NCBI RefSeq assembly: GCF_017743975.1
Contig: NZ_JAGHRC010000003.1
Location: forward strand, 1 to 64,000
From: Ruegeria sp. R14_0
GTDB taxonomy: Bacteria; Pseudomonadota; Alphaproteobacteria; Rhodobacterales; Rhodobacteraceae
Length of the DNA: 64,000 bases
Direction of reading: 5' to 3'
The stretch's first letter is position 1. The number at the start of each line of letters is the position of its first letter. A program made the translations under genes and the position numbers. Shown in pieces: positions 1-8,863 of the stretch. Under the pieces are notes generated by a model, which saw only the letters and a program-made list of their open reading frames with translations, was not told the origin of the DNA and ran no database searches.

Positions 1-66
1 GCGCTATTCATCTGGCTGTCCCGCGGCCAATCTGCGCCCGCCGCGGGACAGCCAGATGAATAGCGC
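1..66. repeat. Perfect inverted repeat at the window edge
   Basis: Bases 1-27 are the exact reverse complement of bases 40-66, with only about 12 bases between the arms. The outer end of the left arm is the first base of the window, so the repeat may extend further. Read on the minus strand, the inner arm encodes the fifth membrane helix of the MprF-like protein and the outer arm supplies its stop codon. The arm contains ttcatctggct, which is also the core of the REP-like elements near 3.25 kb and 38.5 kb. It could be a real terminator or REP hairpin, or a fold-back artefact at a contig end. Confidence 0.85.
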
Positions 67-651
67 CACCAGCGCCGCCAACAGGCACAAGCCGATTACG
101 GTTTCGGTGGTATCACTGATCGGCAGAACCTTGGACACACCGTCGGGGTGCAACGTCAGCAAGCCCCCCAGCAGCAACACAAAACCTGACCAGAACGCAA
201 TCCATGAGGTCGCGATCACCCCCGCCACACGGCCCAGGTCCAGCCCCAACGATGCATAGATCCTGTATCGGATTGCCGTGCCGGTTATATAAGAAAAGCC
301 CAGGCAATTGGACACCGCATACCCGCATGCCCCGGCCATGCCCGCCACTGGCAAAGGAACCTCTCCTTTTGCCACGCTTTGAACGGCGAACACGTCATAG
401 AGCGACAAAGAAAGGAAGCTGAAGGCCGTAAAGCACAGCGCAACAAACATCAGCTTCCAGGACGTTCCCGCGACGTCCGCTTTTACGTCGGCCCATTTCA
501 CATGGGCCGACAATTCGCGCAGCACGATCAGCGCGATCAGTGTGACCAGGATCGGGATCGCAATCCTGATCGCGGGTTTTTCCAGAAACCCCGAGACCCG
601 TTCCGCCAGTCGAACAGCCCAGAGGTCTTCCACATTCTCGCCAGATGCCAT
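4..651 (-). CDS. MprF-like lysylphosphatidylglycerol flippase domain protein, truncated
   Basis: The protein is 215 residues with five hydrophobic segments and resembles the N-terminal flippase part of MprF (short motif AIRYRIYASLGL after the third helix). Full MprF proteins have many more helices plus a cytoplasmic aminoacyl-phosphatidylglycerol synthase domain, usually over 800 residues in all; none of that is present. The start at 651 is preferred over 690 because AGGGA lies about 8 bases upstream of it. The stop codon at 4-6 lies inside the perfect inverted repeat at the window edge, so the C-terminus may be artefactual. Inferred role: moving lysinylated or similar phospholipid across the inner membrane, which affects resistance to cationic peptides. 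A stand-alone flippase-domain protein is the alternative. Confidence 0.6.
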   Translation of the reverse strand: MASGENVEDLWAVRLAERVSGFLEKPAIRIAIPILVTLIALIVLRELSAHVKWADVKADVAGTSWKLMFVALCFTAFSFLSLSLYDVFAVQSVAKGEVPLPVAGMAGACGYAVSNCLGFSYITGTAIRYRIYASLGLDLGRVAGVIATSWIAFWSGFVLLLGGLLTLHPDGVSKVLPISDTTETVIGLCLLAALVALFIWLSRGGRRLAAGQPDE

Positions 652-734
652 GCTGTGTCCCTGCCTATCAGGCGCGGTTGGAATACGCACAGCGACTGTG
701 ACACAATTTCGTTCAAGCTCAAAGCACTACGGGG

Positions 735-1166
735 TCAGAGCCGCCCCTTGCGAGTCGAGAGCAGCAGGTTGGTTTCGGATCGGGTAATCCCCTCCATCCG
801 ACGGATTTGAAACAGAACCTCGTCCAACTCGGCCAGAGTCTCGGTCCAGATTTCCGCGATCAGATCCCAACCGCCGTTTGTGGAGTGGACAGCACGCACC
901 TGCCGCATAGCTGCGATGCGGGCCATCGTACGCTCCGTCCCGCGGCCCTCAATCTCCAACATCATCAACCCGCGCACAGGGCTCTGCGCCACGTCCTGGC
1001 GGGTGAGGATGGTAAAGCCTACGATCTCACCCGATTGCTTGAGGCGCTGCAGGCGGCTGCGCACAGTGGTGCGGGTGACGCCTAGCGTTTCAGCCAGTTC
1101 AGACAATGACGCCCTGGCGTCCCGATGTAATGCGCTTAGCAGCCTACTATCCAAATCGTCCATCAT
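735..1166 (-). CDS. Lrp/AsnC family transcriptional regulator
   Basis: At 143 residues this is the usual Lrp/AsnC size. An N-terminal winged helix (about residues 3-60, with LSELAETLGVTRTTVRSRL as the recognition region) is followed by a RAM ligand-binding domain. It is divergent from the arginase gene with 83 bases between them, the standard arrangement for a local Lrp-type activator. The inferred role is amino-acid-responsive control of the rocF-ocd operon, with arginine or ornithine as likely effectors; no operator was identified. Two adjacent methionine codons (1166 and 1163) are both possible starts. Confidence 0.85.
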   Translation of the reverse strand: MMDDLDSRLLSALHRDARASLSELAETLGVTRTTVRSRLQRLKQSGEIVGFTILTRQDVAQSPVRGLMMLEIEGRGTERTMARIAAMRQVRAVHSTNGGWDLIAEIWTETLAELDEVLFQIRRMEGITRSETNLLLSTRKGRL

Positions 1167-1249
1167 TGCTTCTCATTTCGTCCAGCTGACTGACAATTTG
1201 AACATTTTGATGTCTTTTCGCAAGCCACCCCGCGTGACTAGATAATCAT

Positions 1250-2170
1250 ATGGATAAAAAAGACATCATATTGGTCGGCGCTCCGATGGACGCTGGCAAA
1301 CGGCGTCAGGGCTGTCGCATGGGCCCCGATGCCTACAGGGTGGCAGGCCTGCAAGAGGCCCTGGCTGATCTGGGTCACCACGTGGTGGATATTGGCAATG
1401 TCAGTGCCGACCCATCGGATGTCCCCGAACACTCCCATCTTGTTACTCTGCCCGAGTGTGTCGGTTGGACCAGCGCACTTGCCCGCGCCGCACAGGACAC
1501 CGCGCCCAGGGGCCTGCCGATCTTTATGGGAGGCGACCACGCCCTTTCGATGGGAACCGTTACGGGCATGGCCGCGCACGCCGACCAGATTGGGCGACCG
1601 CTGTTTGTTCTGTGGTTGGACGCCCACAGTGATTTCCACACGCCCGACAGCACTGGCAGCGGCAACCTGCACGGCACCCCGGTCGCGTATTTCACCGGAC
1701 AACCGGGTTTCGACGCGTTTCCCACTTTGCCTGTTCGTGTACCCACAGACCGCGTTGGCATGATCGGCTTGCGCTCTGTCGACCCGGCGGAACGCGCCCG
1801 GCTGGAACAGGATCAGGCCATGTTGGCCGACATGCGCAGCATTGACGAACACGGCATAAAGGCCCCCCTGATCGCGTTTCTTGACCGTGTGCGCGCAGCC
1901 AATGGTATTCTGCACGTCTCGCTGGATGTCGATTTCCTTGACCCCTCCATCGCCCCGGCTGTTGGCACGACTGTACCCGGCGGCGCCACTGAGCGTGAAG
2001 CGCATCTAGTGATGGAGCTGCTGCACGAAAGCGGTCTGGTCTGTTCACTGGATCTGGTCGAACTGAACCCGTTCCTCGATGAACGTGGACGCACTGCAAA
2101 ACTGATGGTCGATCTGGCCGCGTCCCTGATGGGCCGCCGCATCTTTGACCGCCCGACCCGGAGTTTCTGA
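1250..2170 (+). CDS. rocF: Arginase
   Basis: Arginase hydrolyses L-arginine to L-ornithine and urea using a binuclear manganese centre. The metal-binding signatures are present: GGDHAL around residue 98, DAHSDFH around 124-130 and DVDFLDPS near 230. The length of 306 residues fits the family. Its stop codon shares one base with the start of ornithine cyclodeaminase (TGATG at 2168-2172), so the two are translationally coupled and form an arginine to ornithine to proline route with release of urea and ammonia. Agmatinase or formimidoylglutamase are related alternatives, but the partner gene favours arginase. Confidence 0.9.
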   Translation: MDKKDIILVGAPMDAGKRRQGCRMGPDAYRVAGLQEALADLGHHVVDIGNVSADPSDVPEHSHLVTLPECVGWTSALARAAQDTAPRGLPIFMGGDHALSMGTVTGMAAHADQIGRPLFVLWLDAHSDFHTPDSTGSGNLHGTPVAYFTGQPGFDAFPTLPVRVPTDRVGMIGLRSVDPAERARLEQDQAMLADMRSIDEHGIKAPLIAFLDRVRAANGILHVSLDVDFLDPSIAPAVGTTVPGGATEREAHLVMELLHESGLVCSLDLVELNPFLDERGRTAKLMVDLAASLMGRRIFDRPTRSF

Positions 2171-3213
2171 TGACCCAACCTTCTGAAAAAGCGCTTGTAC
2201 CCTTTGTGTCCGTCGACAACATGATGCGACTGGTGCATCACATCGGGGTCGAGCGAATGATCACCCAGATCGCCGCCCAGATTGAAGCGGATTTCAAACG
2301 CTGGGAAAGCTTCGACAAAACGCCTCGCATCCCGGCCCACTCGCCCCACGGTGTGATCGAACTGATGCCCACGTCAGATGGTGAGGCCTATGGGTTCAAA
2401 TACGTCAATGGTCACCCCAAGAACACGTCGGAAGGCCTGCAAACCGTGACCGCGTTTGGTCTTTTGGCCGATGTTTACACTGGCTATCCGACACTTCTGA
2501 CCGAAATGACCATGTTGACCGCCCTGCGGACAGCAGCGACATCAGCTCTGGTTGGAAGCTATCTGGCACCCAAATCTTCACGCGTGATGGCCATGATCGG
2601 CAACGGTGCACAGTCAGAGTTTCAGTGCCTCGCGTTCAAGGCGATGTGCGGGATCGATACTGTCCGCTTGTACGACACAGACCCAGCCGCGACTGAAAAA
2701 TGTGCAGGCAACCTGAAAAATTCGGGCCTGACCGTGGTAACTTGTAAAACGCCGGAAGACGCCATCGAGGGCGCGCAAATCATCACCACCTGCACTGCGG
2801 ACAAAAAGTATGCCACGATCCTGACTGACAACATGGTCGGTCCGGGTGTACACATCAACGCGATCGGCGGCGACTGCCCCGGTAAGACCGAATTGCATCG
2901 CGATATTTTGCTGCGCTCGGACATCTTCGTCGAATACCCCGAACAAACCCGTATTGAAGGTGAGATTCAGGCCTTGGTCGACGACCATCCAGTAACTGAG
3001 ATGTGGCAGGTCATGACCGGCCAGGCCGAAGGTCGCCGCGACGACCGCCAGATAACTCTGTTCGACAGCGTCGGATTCGCGATCGAGGATTTCTCGGCCC
3101 TGCGCTACATCCAGTCCGCCATCGAAGGCACTGGCTTCTTTGAACCTCTGGACATGCTGGCCGACCCGGATAACCCACGGGATTTGTTTGGCATGTTAAT
3201 GCGTGCTGGCTAA
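2170..3213 (+). CDS. ocd: Ornithine cyclodeaminase
   Basis: This is an NAD-dependent enzyme of the mu-crystallin/ornithine cyclodeaminase family that turns L-ornithine into L-proline and ammonia. The 347-residue protein has the dimer and substrate region early on, followed by a Rossmann segment with MAMIGNGAQSEFQ near residues 140-152. The motif INAIGGDCPGKTEL near residue 235 contains the aspartate that acts in ornithine cyclodeaminases. It overlaps arginase by one base, so both are expressed together and ornithine made by arginase is passed on. A REP-like repeat follows the stop codon. Confidence 0.9.
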   Translation: MTQPSEKALVPFVSVDNMMRLVHHIGVERMITQIAAQIEADFKRWESFDKTPRIPAHSPHGVIELMPTSDGEAYGFKYVNGHPKNTSEGLQTVTAFGLLADVYTGYPTLLTEMTMLTALRTAATSALVGSYLAPKSSRVMAMIGNGAQSEFQCLAFKAMCGIDTVRLYDTDPAATEKCAGNLKNSGLTVVTCKTPEDAIEGAQIITTCTADKKYATILTDNMVGPGVHINAIGGDCPGKTELHRDILLRSDIFVEYPEQTRIEGEIQALVDDHPVTEMWQVMTGQAEGRRDDRQITLFDSVGFAIEDFSALRYIQSAIEGTGFFEPLDMLADPDNPRDLFGMLMRAG

Positions 3214-3216
3214 ATC

Positions 3217-3336
3217 GGGGGCCCTGCCCCCGCCGCCCTTTGGGCGACTCCCCCGGGATATTTTAGGCCAGATGAAGTTCCGGATCCCCTGCTTCATCTG
3301 GCTATAAATATCCCGGAGCGCGAGGCAGAGCCTCGC
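3217..3336. repeat. REP-like modular palindromic element
   Basis: The element lies between the 3' ends of ocd (+) and dctM (-). Its core is an imperfect inverted repeat, 3253-3277 against 3292-3316, matching at 22 of 25 positions around a 14-base loop. It is flanked by smaller hairpins: 3217-3222/3226-3231, 3234-3238/3242-3246 and 3320-3326/3330-3336. The left portion recurs in inverted orientation at 38519-38580 with about 54 of 61 matching bases. It probably acts as a bidirectional transcription end or mRNA-stabilising element. Confidence 0.85.
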
Positions 3337-3348
3337 AAAGTGTTTGGT

Positions 3349-4752
3349 CTACCCCGCGAGCGACGGCAGGAAGAGAACAATGCCGGGAAAAGCGACCAGT
3401 AACGCGATGGTTACACCATCGGCAATAAAGAACGGCGTCACACCTTTGAACACGTCCTGAACACTCAGATCCGGACGCACACCGGCGACCACGAAACAGT
3501 TCAGGCCAATAGGTGGAGTGATCAGACAGAACTCGGCCATTTTCACCACCAAAATCCCGAACCAAATGGCACACATTGGGCCAGACATGCCAAAGGCGCT
3601 TTCTGCGGCACTGACTGTTTCGCCTCCGTTTAACGCCATGACCGCCGGGTAGACGACCGGCAAGGTCAGCAGCAACATCCCAATTGCATCCATGAACATG
3701 CCCAGTACAGCGTAGGCCAGCAAGATGCAGATCAGGATCAGCATTGGGGACATCTCCAATGAGGTGATCCAGTCGGAAAACGCTCCCGGCAAGTCGGCAA
3801 ATCCGAGGAAACGTACGTAAATCAGGACACCCCAGATGATTGAGAAAATCATCGCTGTCAGTTTGGCAGTTTCCAGCAACGCCGATTTGAACTCGGGCCA
3901 GCGCATGCCGTGAAACAAAGCGAAACAGAAGACGATGAACGCCCCGATGGCCCCGCCTTCGGTCGGAGTGCCCCAAGCTTTGTCACCAAATGGGTTGTAG
4001 ACAAAGCAGATGATAATCAGGATCACCGCCACAATCGGGATCGCGCCCGGCAACGCTGAGAACCGTTCTTTCCAAGTGAAGCCGGTCACCGGCGGGCCAA
4101 CGGTCTTGAAGATCACAGCGATGCCGACGATCAAAAGACCGTAGACAACAGCGGAAAACGCACCGGGGATAAAGCCAGCGAGCAAGAGCTTGCCGACATC
4201 CTGTTCAACGATGATGGCATAGATCACAAGGATGGCCGAGGGTGGGATCAGCGAAGCCAACGTGCCTCCAGCGGCTACCACTCCGGCGGCGAATTGCTTG
4301 TTGTATCCGACCTTTAGCATCTCGGGGATCGCGATCCGGGCGAATACGGCCGAAGTTGCGACCGATGCGCCGGACACGGCGGCGAACCCTGCTGTGGCAA
4401 AGACGGTTGAAACCGCCAGTCCGCCAGGCACCCAGGCGACCCAGCGCTTTGCAGCCTCGAACAGAGCGCGGGTGAGGCCCGCGTAATAGGCCAGATACCC
4501 GATCAGGATAAAGGTGGGAATCAAGCTGAGCGTATGGGCCGCCACCTTGGAATGGGGCACTTGCCCTGCGGTTTTGACCGCAACCGTCAACGCTTTGCCA
4601 AAGCGATCGGGGTCATACCCGAACTTTGCCCAGAAAATCCAGACCAGCCCGACCAGCCCTGCAAGGCCAGCCGCAAAGGCCACGCGCATTCCAGTTACGA
4701 CCAGAACCAGCAGGCCACCTGTGACCCACAGGCCAATGTCAATCGTGTCCAT
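3349..4752 (-). CDS. dctM: TRAP transporter large permease subunit DctM
   Basis: The 467-residue protein has about twelve hydrophobic helices and is the ion-coupled transport subunit of a tripartite ATP-independent periplasmic transporter. Typical DctM stretches are visible, such as GGTLASLIPPSAILVIYAII and ITPPIGLNCFVVAGV. It starts 3 bases after the DctQ stop, the last gene of the dctPQM operon. The REP-like element follows its stop codon. The substrate is not evident; the neighbouring acetyl-CoA synthetase gene makes a small carboxylate possible but does not prove it. Confidence 0.9.
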   Translation of the reverse strand: MDTIDIGLWVTGGLLVLVVTGMRVAFAAGLAGLVGLVWIFWAKFGYDPDRFGKALTVAVKTAGQVPHSKVAAHTLSLIPTFILIGYLAYYAGLTRALFEAAKRWVAWVPGGLAVSTVFATAGFAAVSGASVATSAVFARIAIPEMLKVGYNKQFAAGVVAAGGTLASLIPPSAILVIYAIIVEQDVGKLLLAGFIPGAFSAVVYGLLIVGIAVIFKTVGPPVTGFTWKERFSALPGAIPIVAVILIIICFVYNPFGDKAWGTPTEGGAIGAFIVFCFALFHGMRWPEFKSALLETAKLTAMIFSIIWGVLIYVRFLGFADLPGAFSDWITSLEMSPMLILICILLAYAVLGMFMDAIGMLLLTLPVVYPAVMALNGGETVSAAESAFGMSGPMCAIWFGILVVKMAEFCLITPPIGLNCFVVAGVRPDLSVQDVFKGVTPFFIADGVTIALLVAFPGIVLFLPSLAG

Positions 4753-4755
4753 GCG

Positions 4756-5385
4756 CTAGTCCTGCCCTTCGAATTGCTCGGCCTCGGCGGCTGCCTGTGC
4801 GGCTGCGTCCTGAATCAGCGGCACGGCCACCGGATGTTCCGCGCCCACAATCAAGGCGCGGCCGTATCCCCAAACCTGCAAAACCAGTCGCAGACACAGC
4901 ACCGAAAAGGCGACCGGTGCCAACAGCTTGGCAGGCCAAAGGGGAATGCCGATATCGATTGAACTGTCACGGCTCCACAGAGGCGCGCCGAAGTCGAAGG
5001 ACCGGTCAAAGTGGGACCAGCTGCCCCAGACCAATGCCAACATGAGGACAAGGATCAAAATGACCGAGATCAACTCGAACAGCCACAGCGCCCGACCGTG
5101 CAGGCGCGAGATGACGATGTCCATTCGGATATGCCCGCCATCGCGCTGCACGTAAGAAATGCCCAGAAAGGCGATCAGCGGCATCGCCTGTTCGATCCAG
5201 TCCACATATCCCGGCAAAGGCGCGTTAATCGCGTTGCGTCCGCTTACCGAGACCACCGCCAAAACCATAAGGCCAAACACCGCAATACCGCTGATCAGAG
5301 CCAAAAATCGCTCTAACCTCAGCAACTTACGATCTAATGAACTTAGAAGGCTGTCGTCCTCAAGCACCGTGGCCTGTCCTGCCAT
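4756..5385 (-). CDS. dctQ: TRAP transporter small permease subunit DctQ
   Basis: The 209-residue protein has about four membrane helices and the DctQ-family pattern of an early helix followed by YVDWIEQAMPLIAFLGISYV and a basic-acidic loop RDGGHIRMD. It is the small membrane component that works with DctM. It lies between dctP and dctM in one transcription unit. A strong hairpin occupies the gap between dctP and this gene. AGGGGA lies about 8 bases before the chosen start. The C-terminal tail is alanine- and glutamate-rich and probably cytoplasmic. Confidence 0.88.
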   Translation of the reverse strand: MAGQATVLEDDSLLSSLDRKLLRLERFLALISGIAVFGLMVLAVVSVSGRNAINAPLPGYVDWIEQAMPLIAFLGISYVQRDGGHIRMDIVISRLHGRALWLFELISVILILVLMLALVWGSWSHFDRSFDFGAPLWSRDSSIDIGIPLWPAKLLAPVAFSVLCLRLVLQVWGYGRALIVGAEHPVAVPLIQDAAAQAAAEAEQFEGQD

Positions 5386-5412
5386 TGCGGTGTTCCCCTG
5401 TTTTTATAAGTG

Positions 5413-5438
5413 TCCGGGCGCCCGGTTGGGCACCCGGA
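5413..5438 (-). other. Intra-operon hairpin between dctP and dctQ
   Basis: Bases 5413-5423 pair with 5428-5438 with one mismatch around a 4-base loop. It lies in the 61-base gap after dctP, and no T-run follows on the minus strand. Such hairpins after binding-protein genes commonly protect the upstream mRNA and lower permease expression; that role is inferred here. Confidence 0.6.
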
Positions 5439-5446
5439 TTTTGCTA

Positions 5447-6463
5447 TCAGTTACCGCTTCGCTTCTGTTCCAGCGTGGACTGAACCAGATCATACAGGTC
5501 CTGTGCCGGAAGACCCTGAGCCGACATATCTGCGATCCACTGCTCGCGGATCGGATCAGCAGCCTTCGTGCGGAATTCGGCAATCACCGCGTCGTCGATC
5601 TCGACCTTCTGGACGCCTTTTTCTTCCAGCACGCTGTCCCACTGCTCCAGCAGCGCACCGTAATTGGCAAGATAGTGATCAATCGCCTCGTCGATTGAAC
5701 TGTCCAGCGCCTCGCGATGTTCGGCTGGAAGCGCGTCGTAGGCGTCGATATTCACAACGACCGGGCAGTTCACAGTGCCGGGGTTCAGGTTCGCTGTCCA
5801 CCAGTCGGCTTCGTTGATGGTGCCGAATGACAGATGCGCGTGCTGAGCAAACGCGACCGTGTCAACAACACCGGATTCCATTGCATTGAACGCTTCGGTT
5901 GCAGGGACCGAGGTTGGCACACCGCCAACAGCTTCGAACGCCTGACCCAAACCGCCTGTGGCGCGCACGCGCATCCCTTCGAACTCTGCCAGTTCGTCGC
6001 GCGGATCACCTGTACCAACCAGATTGTACTGTGGCATGGGCGAGGTCATAAGCAGGCGCGCGTTCCACTGCGCCATCTCTTCCTGAACCGCGGGGTGGTC
6101 GTAAACAGCGTGGCTGATCGCCACTTCTTCGTCCAGATTGTTCACACCCAGGAACGGCAGCTCAAGCACCGTAATCGCGCGGTTCTTGTCGCGGTGATAC
6201 CCGGCGCAGAACTGCGCCATTTCGAAAGCACCGATCTCGATCCCGTCCAGGTTTTCGCGGGGTTTGGACAGGCCGCCATAGCTGACGTTGATGGTAAAGT
6301 CGCCGTTGGTCTTTTCGCTGACCAGTTCTGCCAGTTTTTCGACATGCTCAGTGAACGCGCGGCGCTTGCCCCACACCGAGGCATTCCATTCCGTCGCGGC
6401 AGCCTCAGACACGAATGCAACGCACAAAGCGGCAACGGCAGAGCCGCCCAACATCTTTTTCAT
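5447..6463 (-). CDS. dctP: TRAP transporter substrate-binding protein DctP
   Basis: The 338-residue protein starts with a signal peptide (MKKMLGGSAVAALCVAFVSEAAA) and is predicted to be periplasmic. The mature part follows the DctP fold, including the conserved arginine and asparagine region VRATGGLGQAFEAVGG (about residue 167) and the later MESGVVDTVAF segment. It captures the substrate and delivers it to DctQM. First gene of the operon, preceded by AGGGAGAG close to the ATG. The substrate cannot be read from the sequence. Confidence 0.9.
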   Translation of the reverse strand: MKKMLGGSAVAALCVAFVSEAAATEWNASVWGKRRAFTEHVEKLAELVSEKTNGDFTINVSYGGLSKPRENLDGIEIGAFEMAQFCAGYHRDKNRAITVLELPFLGVNNLDEEVAISHAVYDHPAVQEEMAQWNARLLMTSPMPQYNLVGTGDPRDELAEFEGMRVRATGGLGQAFEAVGGVPTSVPATEAFNAMESGVVDTVAFAQHAHLSFGTINEADWWTANLNPGTVNCPVVVNIDAYDALPAEHREALDSSIDEAIDHYLANYGALLEQWDSVLEEKGVQKVEIDDAVIAEFRTKAADPIREQWIADMSAQGLPAQDLYDLVQSTLEQKRSGN

Positions 6464-6891
6464 AATGATCTCTCCCTTTTCCGCACCGCCTTGTCGGGGT
6501 GCTTGGCGTAAAAGCTAGCGCCAACATCGACACGTGCCAACCCCTGGCCCGTCCGCGCGCCTGTCGGAAAATCCGACCGTCATACGCTAACAACCAAAAG
6601 GTGAATCGAAGATGCGCAATAATTAATTGCGCAGGACTGAAGAGCGCCAAAAATCTTGTTACAATCATACCATTGTTTTTTCTTATTTTTTAAATCTATT
6701 ACCCCAAGTTATTTACAAGATTGAGCAGTGCTGAATAAAGAATTTACAAACTAATCGTGAGAAATCGGTAATTTATTTCATTGTTTTCAGCCCTCCGTAT
6801 TATTGCGTACAGGGAGGAAACGGATCGACATCGCCCGTTCAGCAGGCAAAATCGGTCCGATTCAATATGGTCCAGAGGGAGGAGCCTCAGA
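6464..6891. promoter_or_regulatory. AT-rich divergent control region between dctP and acs
   Basis: This 428-base gap separates two divergent genes and is clearly more AT-rich than its surroundings, especially 6660-6790. A 21-base perfect palindrome (6613-6633, arms tgcgcaat and attgcgca around aatta) looks like a dimeric regulator site. The octamer atttacaa occurs twice, about 32 bases apart (near 6711 and 6743). No convincing coding sequence was found. An open frame continuous with acs begins at 6781, but the acs ribosome binding site lies at 6875-6882, so the upstream part is read as leader. Confidence 0.6.
6613..6633. promoter_or_regulatory. Perfect 21-bp palindrome, probable operator
   Basis: The arms tgcgcaat and attgcgca are separated by aatta. 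It sits about 150 bases upstream of the dctP start and 260 bases upstream of the acs start. The symmetric design without a T-run argues for protein binding rather than termination. The cognate regulator is unknown; an acetate regulator of the RamB/ScfR type is only a guess. Confidence 0.45.
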
Positions 6892-8856
6892 ATGACAACC
6901 GCTGCCCAGGCAGAAGCCAATACCTTTCCGCCGTCCGCCGAAACCGTTGCCCGCGCGCATGTGAATGCTGAAAAATACGGTCAGATGTACGCAGACTCGA
7001 TCAACGATCCCGAAGCGTTCTGGGATGAGCAAGGCAAGCGGGTCGACTGGATCAAGCCCTACACGCAGGTCAAAGACGTCAACTACGATTTTGGTTCGGT
7101 TGGAATCAACTGGTACGCGGACGGCACGCTGAACGTTTCGGCCAACTGCCTAGACCGTCACCTGAAGACCCGCGGTGACCAAACCGCAATTATCTGGGAG
7201 CCGGATGATCCAAGCGACCCGGCCCAGCACATCACATATACCGAACTGCACCGCCGCACCTGCCGGATGGCGAACATTCTGGAATCCATGGGTGTCCGCA
7301 AAGGCGACCGGGTTGTGATCTATCTTCCGATGATCCCCGAAGCCGCCTATGCCATGCTGGCCTGCGCGCGGATCGGAGCGATCCACTCGATCGTTTTCGC
7401 GGGCTTTTCGCCAGACGCCTTGGCCGCACGGGTCAATGGCTGCGACGCCAAGGTCATCATCACTGCCGACGAAGCGCCCCGTGGCGGTCGTAAAACGCCG
7501 TTGAAGTCGAACGCAGACGCGGCTCTGCTGCACTGCAAGGACACGGTCAAATGTCTGGTGGTCAAGCGCACCGGCGGACAGACCACCTGGATCGACGGTC
7601 GCGATTATGACTATAACGAAATGGCGCTTGAGGCGGATGACTACAGCGCACCGGCAGAGATGAACGCCGAAGACCCGCTGTTCATCCTTTATACCTCCGG
7701 TTCAACCGGGCAGCCCAAGGGCGTGGTTCACACCACCGGCGGCTATCTGGTCTATGCCGCGATGACCCACGAAATCACCTTCGACTACCATGACGGAGAC
7801 ATCTACTGGTGCACCGCCGACGTGGGCTGGGTCACCGGCCACAGCTACATCGTCTATGGCCCGCTGGCCAATGGCGCAACCACGGTAATGTTCGAAGGCG
7901 TCCCCACCTATCCCGACGCTGGTCGTTTCTGGGAGGTCTGCGCCAAACACAAGGTCAACCAGTTCTACACCGCCCCGACCGCGATCCGCGCTTTGATGGG
8001 GCAAGGCAATGAGTGGGTGGAAAAGCACGACCTGAGTGATCTGAGAACTCTGGGCACCGTGGGTGAACCGATCAACCCCGAAGCCTGGAACTGGTACAAT
8101 GAGGTCATCGGCAAAGGAAACTGCCCAATCGTTGACACCTGGTGGCAGACCGAAACCGGCGGTCACCTGATGACACCCCTGCCCGGCGCACATGCCATGA
8201 AGCCCGGTGCCGCGATGAAGCCGTTCTTTGGCATCCAGCCTGTTGTTCTTGACCCGCAATCCGGCGTTGAAATCAATGGCAATGGCGTCGAGGGCGTTCT
8301 GTGTATCAAGGACAGCTGGCCCGGCCAGATGCGCACTGTTTGGGGCGATCATGAGCGGTTCGAGAAGACCTATTTCTCGGACTACAAAGGCTACTATTTC
8401 ACCGGCGACGGCTGCCGTCGCGACGAAGATGGCGATTACTGGATCACCGGTCGCGTAGATGACGTGATCAACGTCTCGGGCCACCGCATGGGTACGGCCG
8501 AAGTCGAAAGTGCTCTGGTCGCTCATGCGGCTGTGGCTGAGGCCGCCGTGGTTGGCTATCCCCATGAAATCAAGGGGCAAGGCATCTATTGCTATGTCAC
8601 TCTGATGAATGATCGTGAGCCATCGGATGAGTTGCTGAAAGAGCTGCGCACCTGGGTCCGAACCGAGATTGGCCCGATTGCCAGCCCGGATGTGATCCAA
8701 TGGGCCCCCGGCCTGCCCAAGACCCGTTCAGGCAAGATCATGCGCCGCATCCTGCGTAAGATTGCCGAGAATGACTTTGGCAGCCTGGGTGACACGTCGA
8801 CGCTGGCCGATCCGTCGGTCGTCGAAGACCTGATCGAAAACCGCGCAAACAAGTGA
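6892..8856 (+). CDS. acs: Acetyl-CoA synthetase (AMP-forming)
   Basis: It activates acetate with ATP and CoA to acetyl-CoA, AMP and pyrophosphate. From the start at 6892 the protein is 654 residues, the usual Acs length. The adenylate-forming signature [14 protein letters not shown] is near residue 268 and the C-terminal [11 protein letters not shown] contains the lysine that is reversibly acetylated in the family. This start is chosen over the upstream in-frame codon at 6781 because GAGGGAGGAG lies just before it. Adenylate kinase follows after 7 bases and can recycle the AMP. Acetate uptake genes follow. Confidence 0.96.
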   Translation: MTTAAQAEANTFPPSAETVARAHVNAEKYGQMYADSINDPEAFWDEQGKRVDWIKPYTQVKDVNYDFGSVGINWYADGTLNVSANCLDRHLKTRGDQTAIIWEPDDPSDPAQHITYTELHRRTCRMANILESMGVRKGDRVVIYLPMIPEAAYAMLACARIGAIHSIVFAGFSPDALAARVNGCDAKVIITADEAPRGGRKTPLKSNADAALLHCKDTVKCLVVKRTGGQTTWIDGRDYDYNEMALEADDYSAPAEMNAEDPLFILYTSGSTGQPKGVVHTTGGYLVYAAMTHEITFDYHDGDIYWCTADVGWVTGHSYIVYGPLANGATTVMFEGVPTYPDAGRFWEVCAKHKVNQFYTAPTAIRALMGQGNEWVEKHDLSDLRTLGTVGEPINPEAWNWYNEVIGKGNCPIVDTWWQTETGGHLMTPLPGAHAMKPGAAMKPFFGIQPVVLDPQSGVEINGNGVEGVLCIKDSWPGQMRTVWGDHERFEKTYFSDYKGYYFTGDGCRRDEDGDYWITGRVDDVINVSGHRMGTAEVESALVAHAAVAEAAVVGYPHEIKGQGIYCYVTLMNDREPSDELLKELRTWVRTEIGPIASPDVIQWAPGLPKTRSGKIMRRILRKIAENDFGSLGDTSTLADPSVVEDLIENRANK

Positions 8857-8863
8857 GGATGTG

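Noticed and set aside
7702..8700. A 332-codon open frame on the minus strand
   Set aside because: It lies opposite acs and has no recognisable motif or ribosome binding site.
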